Below are positions 20,061 to 29,357 of a stretch of 64,000 bases of DNA, one piece after another. The notes beneath the pieces are model-generated. The model ran no database searches and was not told where the DNA came from. It saw only the letters and a program-made list of their open reading frames with translations. The translations under genes were made by a program, and so were the position numbers. Each line of letters opens with the position of its first letter. Within the stretch, counting starts at the first letter, position 1. The stretch comes from Halomonas sp. HL-93 (lineage in GTDB: Bacteria > Pseudomonadota > Gammaproteobacteria > Pseudomonadales > Halomonadaceae). The stretch lies in the NCBI RefSeq assembly GCF_900086985.1, contig NZ_LT593974.1, positions 1,302,001-1,366,000 on the forward strand, given 5' to 3'.

Positions 20061-21275
20061 ATGGATTTCTACGATATCGCCTCACTCCAGGCTCACATCA
20101 GCAAGACGATGGCGTTCTATCACCCACGGGCCATTGATCCGGAGGGGGGCTTCTTTCATTACCTGCGTGACGATGGCGAAATCTATAATCGCCGCCACCG
20201 CCATCTGGTTTCCAGCGCTCGCTACGTATTTACCTATGCCCGCTACGGCGAGCACTTCAAGCGTCCAGAATATCTAGATTGGGCGCGACATGGCCTGGCA
20301 TTTATCGAACGCTTCCATTTTCAGCCCGACTACCAGGGCTACGCCTGGACGCTTGACGGAAAGAGCATCGAGGATGACACCAACCACTGCTATGGTTTGG
20401 CCTTTGTGCTACTGGCCTATGCGACGGCACTTAAGGCTGGCATTGAAGAGGCGCGCGAAGGCCTGTATCGCGTGCACGAACTTCAAACGAGCCGCTTCTG
20501 GGAAGCGCCTTGGCAGCGCTACGCTGACGAGGCGGATCGAGACTGGCAGGTGTCTGACTATCGTGGGCAGAATGCCAATATGCATAGCTGCGAAGCGCTG
20601 ATTGCTGCTTACGATGCGACGGGGGACCGCGCATTTCTTGAGCGTGCGCTCCAGCTTGCTAGAGCCTTTTGCCTAGCGTCTGCGCAGCATGACGCAGCAA
20701 TTGCCAATAAGCCCGAGCAGGGAGGCTGGATCTGGGAGCACTATGATCGACAGTGGCAACCAGACCTGGAGTATAACCGCGACAATCCTCGCCACCTATT
20801 CCGCCCCTGGGGCTATCAGGTGGGCCATCAGACCGAGTGGGCCAAACTGCTGATGCTGTTGGAGCATCGAGCGCCAGAGGCTTGGCTTCTGCCCACCGCC
20901 AGCCGACTGTTTCTTACCAGTGTAGAGGCCGGTTGGCATCCCGAGCACGGTGGGTTGGTGTATGGCCTGGATCTAGCCGGGAACATATTCGACGCGGATA
21001 AATATTTCTGGGTTCAGGCCGAGAGCCTGGCCTGCGCGGCTATGCTCGGCCAGCGTACAGGTGAACCGAGATTCTGGCAGTGGTATGAGCGGCTATGGGA
21101 ATTTAGCTGGTCGCATATGATCGATCATCGTCACGGTGCCTGGTATCGCATCCTGACCCCGGATAATCGGTGTTATTCCGACGAGAAGAGCCCGGCGGGA
21201 AAAGTTGATTATCACACCATGGGGGCTTGCTACGACGTCATCAAGACCTTGCGGAATGTTTCAAGCCTGCAATAA
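20061..21275 (+). CDS. AGE-family sugar isomerase (probable D-mannose isomerase)
   Basis: 404 aa (alpha/alpha)6-barrel enzyme of the N-acylglucosamine 2-epimerase family. It resembles YihS/ManI-type aldose-ketose isomerases: HRHLVSSARYVFTYARYG, EDDTNHCYGLAFVLLAYA, YRGQNANMHSCEALIAAYD, WEHYDRQWQPDLEYNRDNP and GYQVGHQTEWAKLLM contain the conserved His, Arg and Glu residues of that group. It likely interconverts mannose and fructose (possibly glucose or lyxose). It sits between the GtrS-like kinase (63 bases upstream) and the ABC importer (116 bases downstream), suggesting it processes the imported sugar in the cytoplasm. Confidence 0.82.
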   Translation: MDFYDIASLQAHISKTMAFYHPRAIDPEGGFFHYLRDDGEIYNRRHRHLVSSARYVFTYARYGEHFKRPEYLDWARHGLAFIERFHFQPDYQGYAWTLDGKSIEDDTNHCYGLAFVLLAYATALKAGIEEAREGLYRVHELQTSRFWEAPWQRYADEADRDWQVSDYRGQNANMHSCEALIAAYDATGDRAFLERALQLARAFCLASAQHDAAIANKPEQGGWIWEHYDRQWQPDLEYNRDNPRHLFRPWGYQVGHQTEWAKLLMLLEHRAPEAWLLPTASRLFLTSVEAGWHPEHGGLVYGLDLAGNIFDADKYFWVQAESLACAAMLGQRTGEPRFWQWYERLWEFSWSHMIDHRHGAWYRILTPDNRCYSDEKSPAGKVDYHTMGACYDVIKTLRNVSSLQ

Positions 21276-21391
21276 CCACGCAATACTATCCATTACTAGG
21301 TAACCCTGCGCTTGTAACGAATGGGATATGGTTATCTTTGGTCGTCTCTTAAACGGCTGACAATATACTAACAATATCGGAGATACGCCCT

Positions 21392-22669
21392 ATGCGTGCA
21401 TTCACACCATTCCCTTCGTTTCATAAAACACTACTCGGCCTTGCCGTTGTTACCGCTATGTCCACAACTCAGGCACAGGCAGGTGAAGTTGAAGTGTTGC
21501 ACTGGTGGACTTCCGGCGGTGAAGCTGAGGCCGTAGGGGTGCTGAAGGATCTCGTCGAGGCTGAAGGCCACACGTGGGAGGATTTTGCGGTGGCTGGCGG
21601 TGCAGGGGATAGCGCCATGACGGTACTCAAGTCACGTGCTATGTCGGGCAATCCTCCGTCGGCAGCGCAGATTAATGGACCATCAATCCAGGAGTGGGGC
21701 GAGCTGGGCCTGCTGGGTAATCTTGATGAAGTGGCTGAGCAAGGCGACTGGGATGAATTGTTGCCTGATGTCGTTGCCGACATGATGAGTTACGAGGGGA
21801 ATTACGTGGCGGTCCCGGCCAACGTGCACCGGGTCAACTGGTTATGGGCTAATCCTGAGGTGTTCGACGATGCCGGTGTCGAGATTCCCACCACCTGGGA
21901 TGAGATGTTTGAAGTTGGTGAACAGTTGCGTGAAGCAGGCTATGTGCCACTCGCGCATGGTGGTCAGCCCTGGCAGGACGCGACCATTTTCGAAAGCGTT
22001 GTGCTCAGCTTGGGAGGCAGTGATTTTTATCGCCAAGTATTCGTCGACCTCGATGTCGAAGCGATCGAGAGCGACACTATGATCGAGGCACTTGAGACCT
22101 TCAAGCAGCTCCGTGAGCTGATGGATGATGGCATGTCAGGGCGTGACTGGAACATCGCTACGTCCATGGTCATCAATGGGGAGGCGGCCATGCAATTGAT
22201 GGGGGACTGGGCCAAGGGTGAGTTCACCGCAGCCGGGTTGACCGCCGGGGAAGATTACCTCTGTGTAGCCGCTCCAGGCACCGAAGACGCCTTTACGTTC
22301 AACATCGATAGCTTTGCGATGTTCCGAGTCACTGAGCCAGACGTCCAGGAAGCACAGCAAACACTCGCTCGCCTGGTGCTTGAACCTGAATTTCAGGAGG
22401 CGTTCAACAAGGTAAAGGGGTCGATTCCTGCGCGGCCTGATCTGGACATGAGCGAGTTCGACAGCTGTGCCCAACAGTCGCTAGCCGATTTTCAGCGCAC
22501 CGCTGAAGAGGGTGGTCTCGTGCCTAGCCTGGCCCATAATATGGCCGTTCGTTCCGATGTCCAGGGGGCTATTTTCGATGTCGTGACCAACTACTTCAAT
22601 GACGACGACATGCAAGCCGAAGAAGCTGCTGAACGGCTGGTCAACGCCGCTGAAGCGGCCTCGTTCTAA
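21392..22669 (+). CDS. ABC sugar transporter substrate-binding protein (GltB/GtsA-like)
   Basis: Periplasmic binding protein, 425 aa. The signal peptide spans about residues 1-29 (LGLAVVTAMSTTQAQA), and the mature protein starts GEVEVLHWWTSGGEAEAVGVL, typical of the CUT1 glucose/mannose group. Other features are VPANVHRVNWLWANP and MQLMGDWAKGEF. First gene of a full importer operon. GGAG precedes the ATG. The substrate is probably glucose and/or mannose, based on neighbours and family. Confidence 0.92.
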   Translation: MRAFTPFPSFHKTLLGLAVVTAMSTTQAQAGEVEVLHWWTSGGEAEAVGVLKDLVEAEGHTWEDFAVAGGAGDSAMTVLKSRAMSGNPPSAAQINGPSIQEWGELGLLGNLDEVAEQGDWDELLPDVVADMMSYEGNYVAVPANVHRVNWLWANPEVFDDAGVEIPTTWDEMFEVGEQLREAGYVPLAHGGQPWQDATIFESVVLSLGGSDFYRQVFVDLDVEAIESDTMIEALETFKQLRELMDDGMSGRDWNIATSMVINGEAAMQLMGDWAKGEFTAAGLTAGEDYLCVAAPGTEDAFTFNIDSFAMFRVTEPDVQEAQQTLARLVLEPEFQEAFNKVKGSIPARPDLDMSEFDSCAQQSLADFQRTAEEGGLVPSLAHNMAVRSDVQGAIFDVVTNYFNDDDMQAEEAAERLVNAAEAASF

Positions 22670-22700
22670 CGTTCATTCGCAACCTGTATAGGCGCTGACC

Positions 22701-22723
22701 GGCGCCGCCGTGATGGCGGTGCC
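22701..22723 (+). promoter_or_regulatory. Intra-operon hairpin after the binding-protein gene
   Basis: Nine-bp arms GGCGCCGCC and GGCGGTGCC with one G-U pair and a GTGAT loop, between the binding protein and the first permease. Hairpins here commonly stabilise the binding-protein mRNA or attenuate the permease genes, raising the ratio of binding protein to membrane subunits. Confidence 0.5.
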
Positions 22724-22750
22724 ACCGCTTCTTGGCGAGGACGTTTCTCC

Positions 22751-23683
22751 ATGAAAAATTTCTTTTCGACGCCTACCCCTACCGGGCAACCTGCTCCGCC
22801 TGCCGCGACCTCGAGTGGGTTGCAGGCGTGGCTGCCGCGCTTGGTGCTTGCCCCTTCGGTGGCTATTTCATTGTTCTTTGTTTACGGCTTCATGCTGTGG
22901 ACCTTTGTTTTGTCGCTCACCAGTTCACGCATGCTACCCAGCTACGACTTTGTTGGCTTTGGTCAGTATGCCCGGCTGATGCAAAACGAACGCTGGTGGG
23001 TGGCGTCTACCAACCTGATGATTTTTGGCACGCTGTTTGTGGTGATTTGCTTGGTCATTGGTGCGTTACTGGCGATGTTGCTCGACCAAAAAATCCGCCA
23101 GGAAGGCGCACTGCGCACGATCTACCTCTATCCCATGGCATTGTCCTTCATCGTCACAGGGGTGGTCTGGAAATGGTTACTTAACCCCAGCCTGGGCATT
23201 CAGGCGATGGTTCGCAGTTGGGGCTTCGAATCGTTCCGGTTCGACTGGTTGGTCGACCCGCAGATGGCGGTTTATACCCTGGTAATTGCGGCCGTATGGC
23301 AAGCCTCGGGGTTTGTCATGGCATTGTTTTTAGCAGGGCTTAGGGGAATCGACGACAGCATCGTCAAAGCGGCTCAGCTTGACGGTGCCAGCCTGCCGCG
23401 CATCTATTGGCGGGTGGTGATGCCATGCCTGCGCCCGGTGGTTTTCAGCGCCGTGATGATCCTGGCGCATATTGCGATCAAAAGTTTTGATCTTGTCGTC
23501 GCGCTAACCGGCGGTGGGCCAGGCTATGCGTCAGATCTCCCCGCTACCTTCATGTACGCATACGCCTTTAACCGCTCGCAAATTGGCCTGGGTTCTGCCA
23601 GTGCCATGCTAATGCTGGGCGGTGTATTGGCCATTCTTATTCCGTACCTGTATTCCGAATTGAGGGGTCGCCGGCATGGCTAA
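22751..23683 (+). CDS. ABC sugar transporter permease 1 (GltF/GtsB-like)
   Basis: 310 aa MalF-type permease with six predicted membrane segments (first about 33-57). The EAA loop that contacts the ATPase is AAQLDGASLPRIYWRVVMP. Overlaps the second permease by 8 bases. Imports the sugar delivered by the upstream binding protein across the inner membrane. Confidence 0.92.
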   Translation: MKNFFSTPTPTGQPAPPAATSSGLQAWLPRLVLAPSVAISLFFVYGFMLWTFVLSLTSSRMLPSYDFVGFGQYARLMQNERWWVASTNLMIFGTLFVVICLVIGALLAMLLDQKIRQEGALRTIYLYPMALSFIVTGVVWKWLLNPSLGIQAMVRSWGFESFRFDWLVDPQMAVYTLVIAAVWQASGFVMALFLAGLRGIDDSIVKAAQLDGASLPRIYWRVVMPCLRPVVFSAVMILAHIAIKSFDLVVALTGGGPGYASDLPATFMYAYAFNRSQIGLGSASAMLMLGGVLAILIPYLYSELRGRRHG

Positions 23684-24554
23684 TGTGATTCGTCGTCAAA
23701 CGCTCGCTGCGCGCATCAGTCGACTGGCGGTATACGGCGTGCTGATCCTCGCGGCCCTGTTCTACCTGTTACCGCTGGTGGTGATGTTGATGACCTCGGT
23801 GAAGCCGCTCAGTGAAATCAGCGCAGGCACACTGCTTATGCTGCCGCAAAACCCGACGCTGGCCCCGTGGACCAAAGCCTGGGGAGAGGCCTGTACCGGT
23901 ATGCGCTGCGATGGCGTTGGCGGTTACTTCTGGAATTCGTTCGCGATTGTGATTCCAGCTGTATTGATCTCCACGGCGATTGGTGCGCTGAACGGCTATG
24001 CGCTAACCAAATGGCGCTTTAAAGGCTCGGAGCTGGTTTTCGCGCTGATGCTGTTTGGCTGTTTCATTCCGTTTCAGGTGGTATTGCTTCCCATGGCGCA
24101 AACCCTTGGGTGGCTGGGCATTTCTAGCTCCCGTGTGGGGTTGATCCTGGTTCACGTGGTGTTCGGTATTGCCTTTACCACGCTTTTTTTCCGAAATTTT
24201 TATGTAGGCATACCCAATGAACTAGTGTCAGCGGCGAAGCTGGACGGTGCCGGCTTTTTCCGCATTTTCTGGCGTATTTTAGTGCCCGTTTCAACGCCGA
24301 TTATCGTGGTGTCGGTGATCTGGCAGTTCACCCAAATCTGGAACGACTTCCTGTTCGGCGTGGCGTTTTCTGGCCACAACACCCAGCCCGTCACCGTCGC
24401 ACTTAATAACCTGGTCAACACCTCAACTGGCGTGCGCGAATACAACGTCAATATGGCGGCGGCGATGATTGCTGCGCTGCCCACCCTGGTGGTGTACGTG
24501 CTGGCGGGAAAATACTTCGTGCGCGGGCTCACGGCCGGCTCAGTGAAAGGCTAA
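23676..24554 (+). CDS. ABC sugar transporter permease 2 (GltG/GtsC-like)
   Basis: 292 aa MalG-type permease with six predicted membrane segments. The EAA loop is AAKLDGAGFFRIFWRILVP. A cysteine-containing insert, GEACTGMRCDGVGGY, before TM2 is typical of the glucose/mannose subgroup. Pairs with permease 1 as the transmembrane channel. The ATPase gene follows after 20 bases. Confidence 0.92.
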   Translation: MANVIRRQTLAARISRLAVYGVLILAALFYLLPLVVMLMTSVKPLSEISAGTLLMLPQNPTLAPWTKAWGEACTGMRCDGVGGYFWNSFAIVIPAVLISTAIGALNGYALTKWRFKGSELVFALMLFGCFIPFQVVLLPMAQTLGWLGISSSRVGLILVHVVFGIAFTTLFFRNFYVGIPNELVSAAKLDGAGFFRIFWRILVPVSTPIIVVSVIWQFTQIWNDFLFGVAFSGHNTQPVTVALNNLVNTSTGVREYNVNMAAAMIAALPTLVVYVLAGKYFVRGLTAGSVKG

Positions 24555-24574
24555 CAATAACAAGGTGAACCATT

Positions 24575-25696
24575 ATGGCAGCGTTAGAAATCCACAACGT
24601 GCGCAAAGACTTCGGCACCGAGCGAGTGCTGAAAGATGTCAGTATATCGATCGATTCCGGCGAGTTCCTGATTCTGGTCGGCCCGTCCGGATGCGGTAAA
24701 TCAACGTTGATGAATGCCATTGCCGGGCTTGAGCCCGTCACCAGCGGCAATATTTATATCGACGGCGAAGACGTCACATGGCGAACACCCTCCGAGCGGG
24801 ATATTGCCATGGTGTTCCAGTCCTACGCGCTCTACCCGAGCATGACGGTACGTCAGAACATCAGCTTCGGGCTTGAAATGCGCAAGGTGCCTAAGCCCGA
24901 GCGTGAGGCCGCCGTCGAGCGTGTCGCCGACCTGCTGCAGATTTCTCCCCTGCTAGAGCGTAAACCGTCTCAGTTGTCAGGTGGGCAGCGTCAGCGGGTC
25001 GCCATGGGACGTGCCCTGGCCCGTGAACCCAAGGTGTATTTGTTCGATGAGCCACTGTCGAATCTGGATGCCAAGCTGCGTGTTGATATGCGCACCGAGA
25101 TCAAAAAGCTCCACCAGCGCCTGGGCACAACGATTGTCTATGTGACCCACGATCAGGTTGAGGCAATGACGCTAGCCGACTGTATAGCGGTGATGCGCGA
25201 TGGGTGTATTTTGCAGCTTGGCAGCCCCGACGAGGTCTACAACAACCCGGTGGATATGTTCGTGGCCGGCTTTATGGGCTCGCCATCAATGAACTTCATT
25301 CGCGCTACCTTGGAAGATAACAACGGCGGTTATCAACTTCGCATTGCCACGCCGGGTGAGGATGAGCTGGTGCTGCCCTGGCCGGAAGAGCGCATCGCCC
25401 CAGATATGGCCGAACGGCTTAACCAGCAGGTCATTCTTGGCCTACGCCCAGAGCACTTCAGCGAAGAGGATGAGCGGTTAACGTCCCAAGCCGAAGGAAC
25501 TCTGCTGAGTGCCAGTGTGGCGGTGGTAGAACCTACCGGGGCGGATATCTTGCTGCGCTTACCGCTGGGTGAACAGGAAGTGACCGCCCGCGTTGGGCCT
25601 AAATGCGCGGTGGTTGCAGGGGAGCGCTTATCGCTGCGTGTTGATATGGGGCGGGCGATTCTATTTGATGCCGAAACCGGGCAGCGTATTGCTTAA
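24575..25696 (+). CDS. ABC sugar transporter ATPase (GltK/GtsD, MsmK/UgpC type)
   Basis: 373 aa. Walker [13 protein letters not shown]-loop [12 protein letters not shown], signature [12 protein letters not shown], Walker [13 protein letters not shown] and the H-loop in [12 protein letters not shown]. The C-terminal third (about 235-373) is the OB-fold regulatory domain of CUT1 ATPases. Last gene of the importer operon. No OprB-like porin or Entner-Doudoroff gene follows, unlike the Pseudomonas arrangement. Confidence 0.94.
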   Translation: MAALEIHNVRKDFGTERVLKDVSISIDSGEFLILVGPSGCGKSTLMNAIAGLEPVTSGNIYIDGEDVTWRTPSERDIAMVFQSYALYPSMTVRQNISFGLEMRKVPKPEREAAVERVADLLQISPLLERKPSQLSGGQRQRVAMGRALAREPKVYLFDEPLSNLDAKLRVDMRTEIKKLHQRLGTTIVYVTHDQVEAMTLADCIAVMRDGCILQLGSPDEVYNNPVDMFVAGFMGSPSMNFIRATLEDNNGGYQLRIATPGEDELVLPWPEERIAPDMAERLNQQVILGLRPEHFSEEDERLTSQAEGTLLSASVAVVEPTGADILLRLPLGEQEVTARVGPKCAVVAGERLSLRVDMGRAILFDAETGQRIA

Positions 25697-26030
25697 TGAA
25701 TCAGCTTCCCACAGCGTAGTGTGTCGCTACGTTGTGGGAGGAAGCTCTTGCTATTGGGATGCTCTAGGTAGGCTTTAAAAGGAGGCGCCTTTGAAAAGTT
25801 TGTGTAAGCCATGTCGGAAAATTTTGTAAGAGACGGCTTACAAGAGACTAATGCGAAGAGCGCCTTGATATTTAATAACTATTTGTTTTTATTTGATTTT
25901 ATAGGTTGGCTCAGTAACGCGTGATTTTTCTCCCACCAGCCCGCTAGCCCCGAAGGACGTTGCAACCTCTCGCCATCCTATTACCCTTATCGCCTCTTAT
26001 TAGTAAAAAAATGATTCAGGGAGTGGTGTG
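25697..26030. other. Non-coding spacer between sugar importer and T6SS island
   Basis: 334 bases without a gene. An imperfect long hairpin (arms 25703-25719 and 25727-25746, AGCTTCCCACAGCGTAG against a slightly longer complement) lies just after the ATPase stop and probably terminates the importer transcript, though without a clear T-run. The stretch 25860-25905 is AT-rich and probably holds the vgrG promoter. AGGGA at 26018-26022 is the vgrG ribosome site. Confidence 0.5.
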
Positions 26031-27995
26031 ATGGCGAACGGTAACGGCCTTTCCTTTACTCTCACCTTGCCCGGCGTAGACGATATCGCCGTGGTGGATT
26101 TCTCCCACCGAGAAAAACTGTCAGCACCCTTCGAGCTATCGCTCAACCTTGCCAGCCGCAACGGCCAACTTGCCGCCAGCGAGCTATTGGATCGTGAAGC
26201 CACCTTAACTATCTGGCATAGCGGCGAAGCGCTGCGCCATATTCACGGCATTGTCAGCGAATTTTCCCAGGGCGACCGCGGCCACCGCCGCACCTTCTAC
26301 TCCCTGGTAATGCGCCCCGCGCTTTGGCGACTCTTCCTGCGTCACAACTCGCGCATCTTTCAAGCGCTCTCGCCGCTTGAGATTATCCGCACCCTTTGTC
26401 AGGAGCGCGGCGTCAGTGACGTCACTTTTGATGTTACCCGCGAGCCAGCCGAGCGTGAATACTGCGTACAGTACCGTGAAACGGACCTTGCGTTTATCGA
26501 GCGTCTGGCTGCCGAAGAAGGGCTGTTCTACTACCATGCTTTCGAAGAAGGGGCGCATCGCCTCATCTTCACCGATGATCCTAAAACGTTACCCAGCCTG
26601 GGCGAGCGCACCTACCACAGCCGTGCGGGGGGAACACCGCCCACGCGCCATGTGCGTAAGCTTCGCCATACGGCGCGGGTAGCCAGCTCCTCCGCGACGC
26701 TAAAGGACTACAGTTTCAAGAACCCTAGCTATGCACAGCTGCATGAGCATCAGGGGCAGGATGTTGAACAGCACGGTCAACAAGCTGACTACGAACATTA
26801 TGACTATCCTGGACGCTACAAACAGGATGCCTCCGGCAAACCGTTTACCCGTATTCGTTTAGAGCACCTGCGCCGCGAAGCGGTGACCGCTCACGCCGAG
26901 AGTGACCTGCCGGAACTTGCCCCCGGCGTTTGCTTTACGCTGACTGACCATGATAACGACAGCCTCAATCGTGACTGGCAGCTTATCGAGGTAATTCATC
27001 ACGGCGAACAGCCCCAGGCGTTGGAAGAAGACAGTATTTCCAGTAGCGATACCGCAGGGATGACTCGCTACCACAACACGCTGGTGCTAGGGCCTGCCGA
27101 CACCGCCTGGCGGGCAACACTCAATGTGAAACCGCGTGTCGATGGGCCTCAGGTAGCGTTTGTCGTAGGCCCCTCAGGGGAAGAGATTCACTGCGACGAA
27201 TACGGTCGGGTCAAGGTACAGTTCCCCTGGGATCGCGACTCAGAACCCAATGAAAAAGCCAGCTGTTGGGTGCGGGTTTCTCAAGGCTGGGCGGGTGGCG
27301 GCTACGGCAGCATCGCGATACCCCGTATCGGCCATGAAGTGATCGTTTCTTTCCTGGAAGGCGACCCGGATCAGCCGTTGATCACCGGCCGTACCTACCA
27401 CGCCGCCAATACCGCGCCGTATCCCTTGCCCGAGCATAAAACCCGCATAGCGATCAAAACCCAGACCCACCAAGGGGAAGGCTTTAACGAGCTGTGCTTT
27501 GAAGACAAGGCCGGGGAAGAATTTATCTACATGCACGCCCAGAAAAATATGGAACTGCATGTCCTCAACTCGCGGCAGAAGCGGGTCGAGTTCGACGATA
27601 CCGCGACTATCGGCAATAACTCCCACTTGGCGGTCGCCAAGGATCGCGTCGAAACTATCGACGGCAACCGCGATATCACCGTGCGCACCAACCACACCGA
27701 ACAGATAGACGGCGAGCGCGGATTAACGGTGGGTGGCAGCTATCAAACACATGCCAACGGCGATATCACCTTTAAAGCAGATGGCGAATTGATACTGGAT
27801 GCCAGCAAAATAACCCTGGTCGCCGGTGGTGCCGCGTTGGTAGTTGCTGGCGGCAGCGTAGACGTGACGCCCACCCTTAATGTGGGTTCGGCATCGCCCA
27901 GTTCAGCGGCGCTCCCTCCCATCCCCGCTGTGCTTGAGGCCGCCGCAGGCGAAGGCAGTCCGTTTGTCTCCCACTGCCCGCTCGAAGAGGAGTAA
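26031..27995 (+). CDS. vgrG: Type VI secretion spike protein VgrG (TssI)
   Basis: 654 aa. The N-terminal gp27-like part contains REYCVQYRETDLAFIERLAAEEGLFY. The gp5/OB-fold region includes EIHCDEYGRVKVQFPWDRD, SCWVRVSQGWAGGGYGSIAIP and GHEVIVSFLEGDPDQPLITG. The C-terminal beta-helix is seen in repeated strands (GNRDITVRTNHTEQIDGERG). The protein ends shortly after the needle (SHCPLEEE), so it lacks a toxin extension and should carry separate cargo. ATG 26031 is preferred to the GTG three bases earlier. No core tss genes are in the window, so this is an orphan vgrG island. Confidence 0.95.
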   Translation: MANGNGLSFTLTLPGVDDIAVVDFSHREKLSAPFELSLNLASRNGQLAASELLDREATLTIWHSGEALRHIHGIVSEFSQGDRGHRRTFYSLVMRPALWRLFLRHNSRIFQALSPLEIIRTLCQERGVSDVTFDVTREPAEREYCVQYRETDLAFIERLAAEEGLFYYHAFEEGAHRLIFTDDPKTLPSLGERTYHSRAGGTPPTRHVRKLRHTARVASSSATLKDYSFKNPSYAQLHEHQGQDVEQHGQQADYEHYDYPGRYKQDASGKPFTRIRLEHLRREAVTAHAESDLPELAPGVCFTLTDHDNDSLNRDWQLIEVIHHGEQPQALEEDSISSSDTAGMTRYHNTLVLGPADTAWRATLNVKPRVDGPQVAFVVGPSGEEIHCDEYGRVKVQFPWDRDSEPNEKASCWVRVSQGWAGGGYGSIAIPRIGHEVIVSFLEGDPDQPLITGRTYHAANTAPYPLPEHKTRIAIKTQTHQGEGFNELCFEDKAGEEFIYMHAQKNMELHVLNSRQKRVEFDDTATIGNNSHLAVAKDRVETIDGNRDITVRTNHTEQIDGERGLTVGGSYQTHANGDITFKADGELILDASKITLVAGGAALVVAGGSVDVTPTLNVGSASPSSAALPPIPAVLEAAAGEGSPFVSHCPLEEE

Positions 27996-27998
27996 TCC

Positions 27999-29357
27999 AT
28001 GGTAACGGCTGACTACTGGCTGGCCCGCTGCCATGTCATGGCCCATTTCCCCAGCACCCGACGCTGGGAAGAGGACGCCGACGAAGCCGTCACCGTCGCC
28101 GCCGTGCTGGCCGAGGATGAAGCCCAGGTAAGGGCGCTATTACAGCAGCAGTGTCACGATGATGGCCTGGGGTTGATACGCCTTGATGCCATTGAAACCC
28201 TGCTTCAGCGCTGTCGACGCGAAGGCCTGGTTCAAAGGCTGGTGGAACTGGCCCACACCACCTCGCCACAACAGCCGGTAGCTTATGGCGAGATGCTACC
28301 CCTTTTATCGGAGAAAGCGCCCGGGCCCGAACCCGCAGTGACCCTCCCGCCGGTAAACTACCAGGAGATCACTTGGCAAGCGCTGTTTGCCCTCCATCAG
28401 CCACCGCTATGGGCGGTCATCGACGGGGTTAACTGCCGGGACGCCATGGCACGCCTTGGCCAAGCCGAGGCCCAAAGCGCCTGCCTCTATGCCTCTACGG
28501 ATACCGCCACCCAGGCCAATGCCCCCTGGCTGGTACGCCTTGAAGCAGACAGCGACCTACGCGAATGGCTGGAAAGCCTTCCCCAGGATCAGCACTGGGG
28601 GATACTCCTGCAATCAAACGCAACGATAAAGCAACTGCGCAGCCACCTGCGCAAGTTCACGATGCTATGGACGCCCGCCAACGATCAGGCCCCGGTGTAC
28701 TTTCGCTTTTACGACCCCCGAGTGGCGCTGGACATGGGCCAAGCGCTGGAGCCCTGGAAGCTGGCCGCTTTTATGGCACCGATAGAGGCACTGATCCTTC
28801 CTGTCTCTCCCCTGATGGCGTTGCCGCCTGAGCTTGAGTTCGCACCCGCGATGGCGCTGGATACCGATGCCAGCGAGGTGCAAGGATGCCTAGTGTGTAT
28901 CAGCCTTAGCGACGATGCCCGCGCCGTCAACGGCCAGGGGCGGCAGTTTGCGATAGGGCAAGCGGAGTACCAGCATTTTGGCGAGCTTGCACAGTCAAGG
29001 GCGAGCCAAGCCCTCGCACGGTCGCTCAAAGAGCGTTACCCCCAGGTATCCGAAGGTGAGCGGATGCGTGCGGTGATCGAGGCCACACAGTTAGGGCAGC
29101 GGTATGGGGTGCAATCCAAAAAACAGATAAAAACGCTGGCCATTTGTGTGCTGGAGGTTGGTGCAGACTTTCCCCAGCGTCACCCCGACGCACAGCGAAT
29201 ACTCGACAACGCTAAACTCGCTGGCTGGCGGAAGTGCCAGCTATTAGAAGAGTGGCTACCTCGAGGGCGTATACGGCATGCGCTACTAGCCCCCTATCCA
29301 CAATCGGGTGAGCATGAAGACAACTATCGGCCCATCGCTGACGAGGAACGTCCATGA
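27999..29357 (+). CDS. DUF4123 T6SS adaptor/chaperone (Tap/Tec)
   Basis: 452 aa, three bases after vgrG. The DUF4123 domain lies at about 130-265: PPLWAVIDGVN, LYASTDTATQANAPWLVRLE, HWGILLQSNATIKQLRSHLRKF and VYFRFYDPRV. Proteins with this domain load effectors onto a cognate VgrG. The 110-residue N-terminal extension and C-terminal helical part (DDARAVNGQGRQFAIGQAEYQHF and on) may bind the specific cargo. The ATGA overlap with the next gene strongly suggests that gene encodes the loaded cargo. Confidence 0.88.
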   Translation: MVTADYWLARCHVMAHFPSTRRWEEDADEAVTVAAVLAEDEAQVRALLQQQCHDDGLGLIRLDAIETLLQRCRREGLVQRLVELAHTTSPQQPVAYGEMLPLLSEKAPGPEPAVTLPPVNYQEITWQALFALHQPPLWAVIDGVNCRDAMARLGQAEAQSACLYASTDTATQANAPWLVRLEADSDLREWLESLPQDQHWGILLQSNATIKQLRSHLRKFTMLWTPANDQAPVYFRFYDPRVALDMGQALEPWKLAAFMAPIEALILPVSPLMALPPELEFAPAMALDTDASEVQGCLVCISLSDDARAVNGQGRQFAIGQAEYQHFGELAQSRASQALARSLKERYPQVSEGERMRAVIEATQLGQRYGVQSKKQIKTLAICVLEVGADFPQRHPDAQRILDNAKLAGWRKCQLLEEWLPRGRIRHALLAPYPQSGEHEDNYRPIADEERP

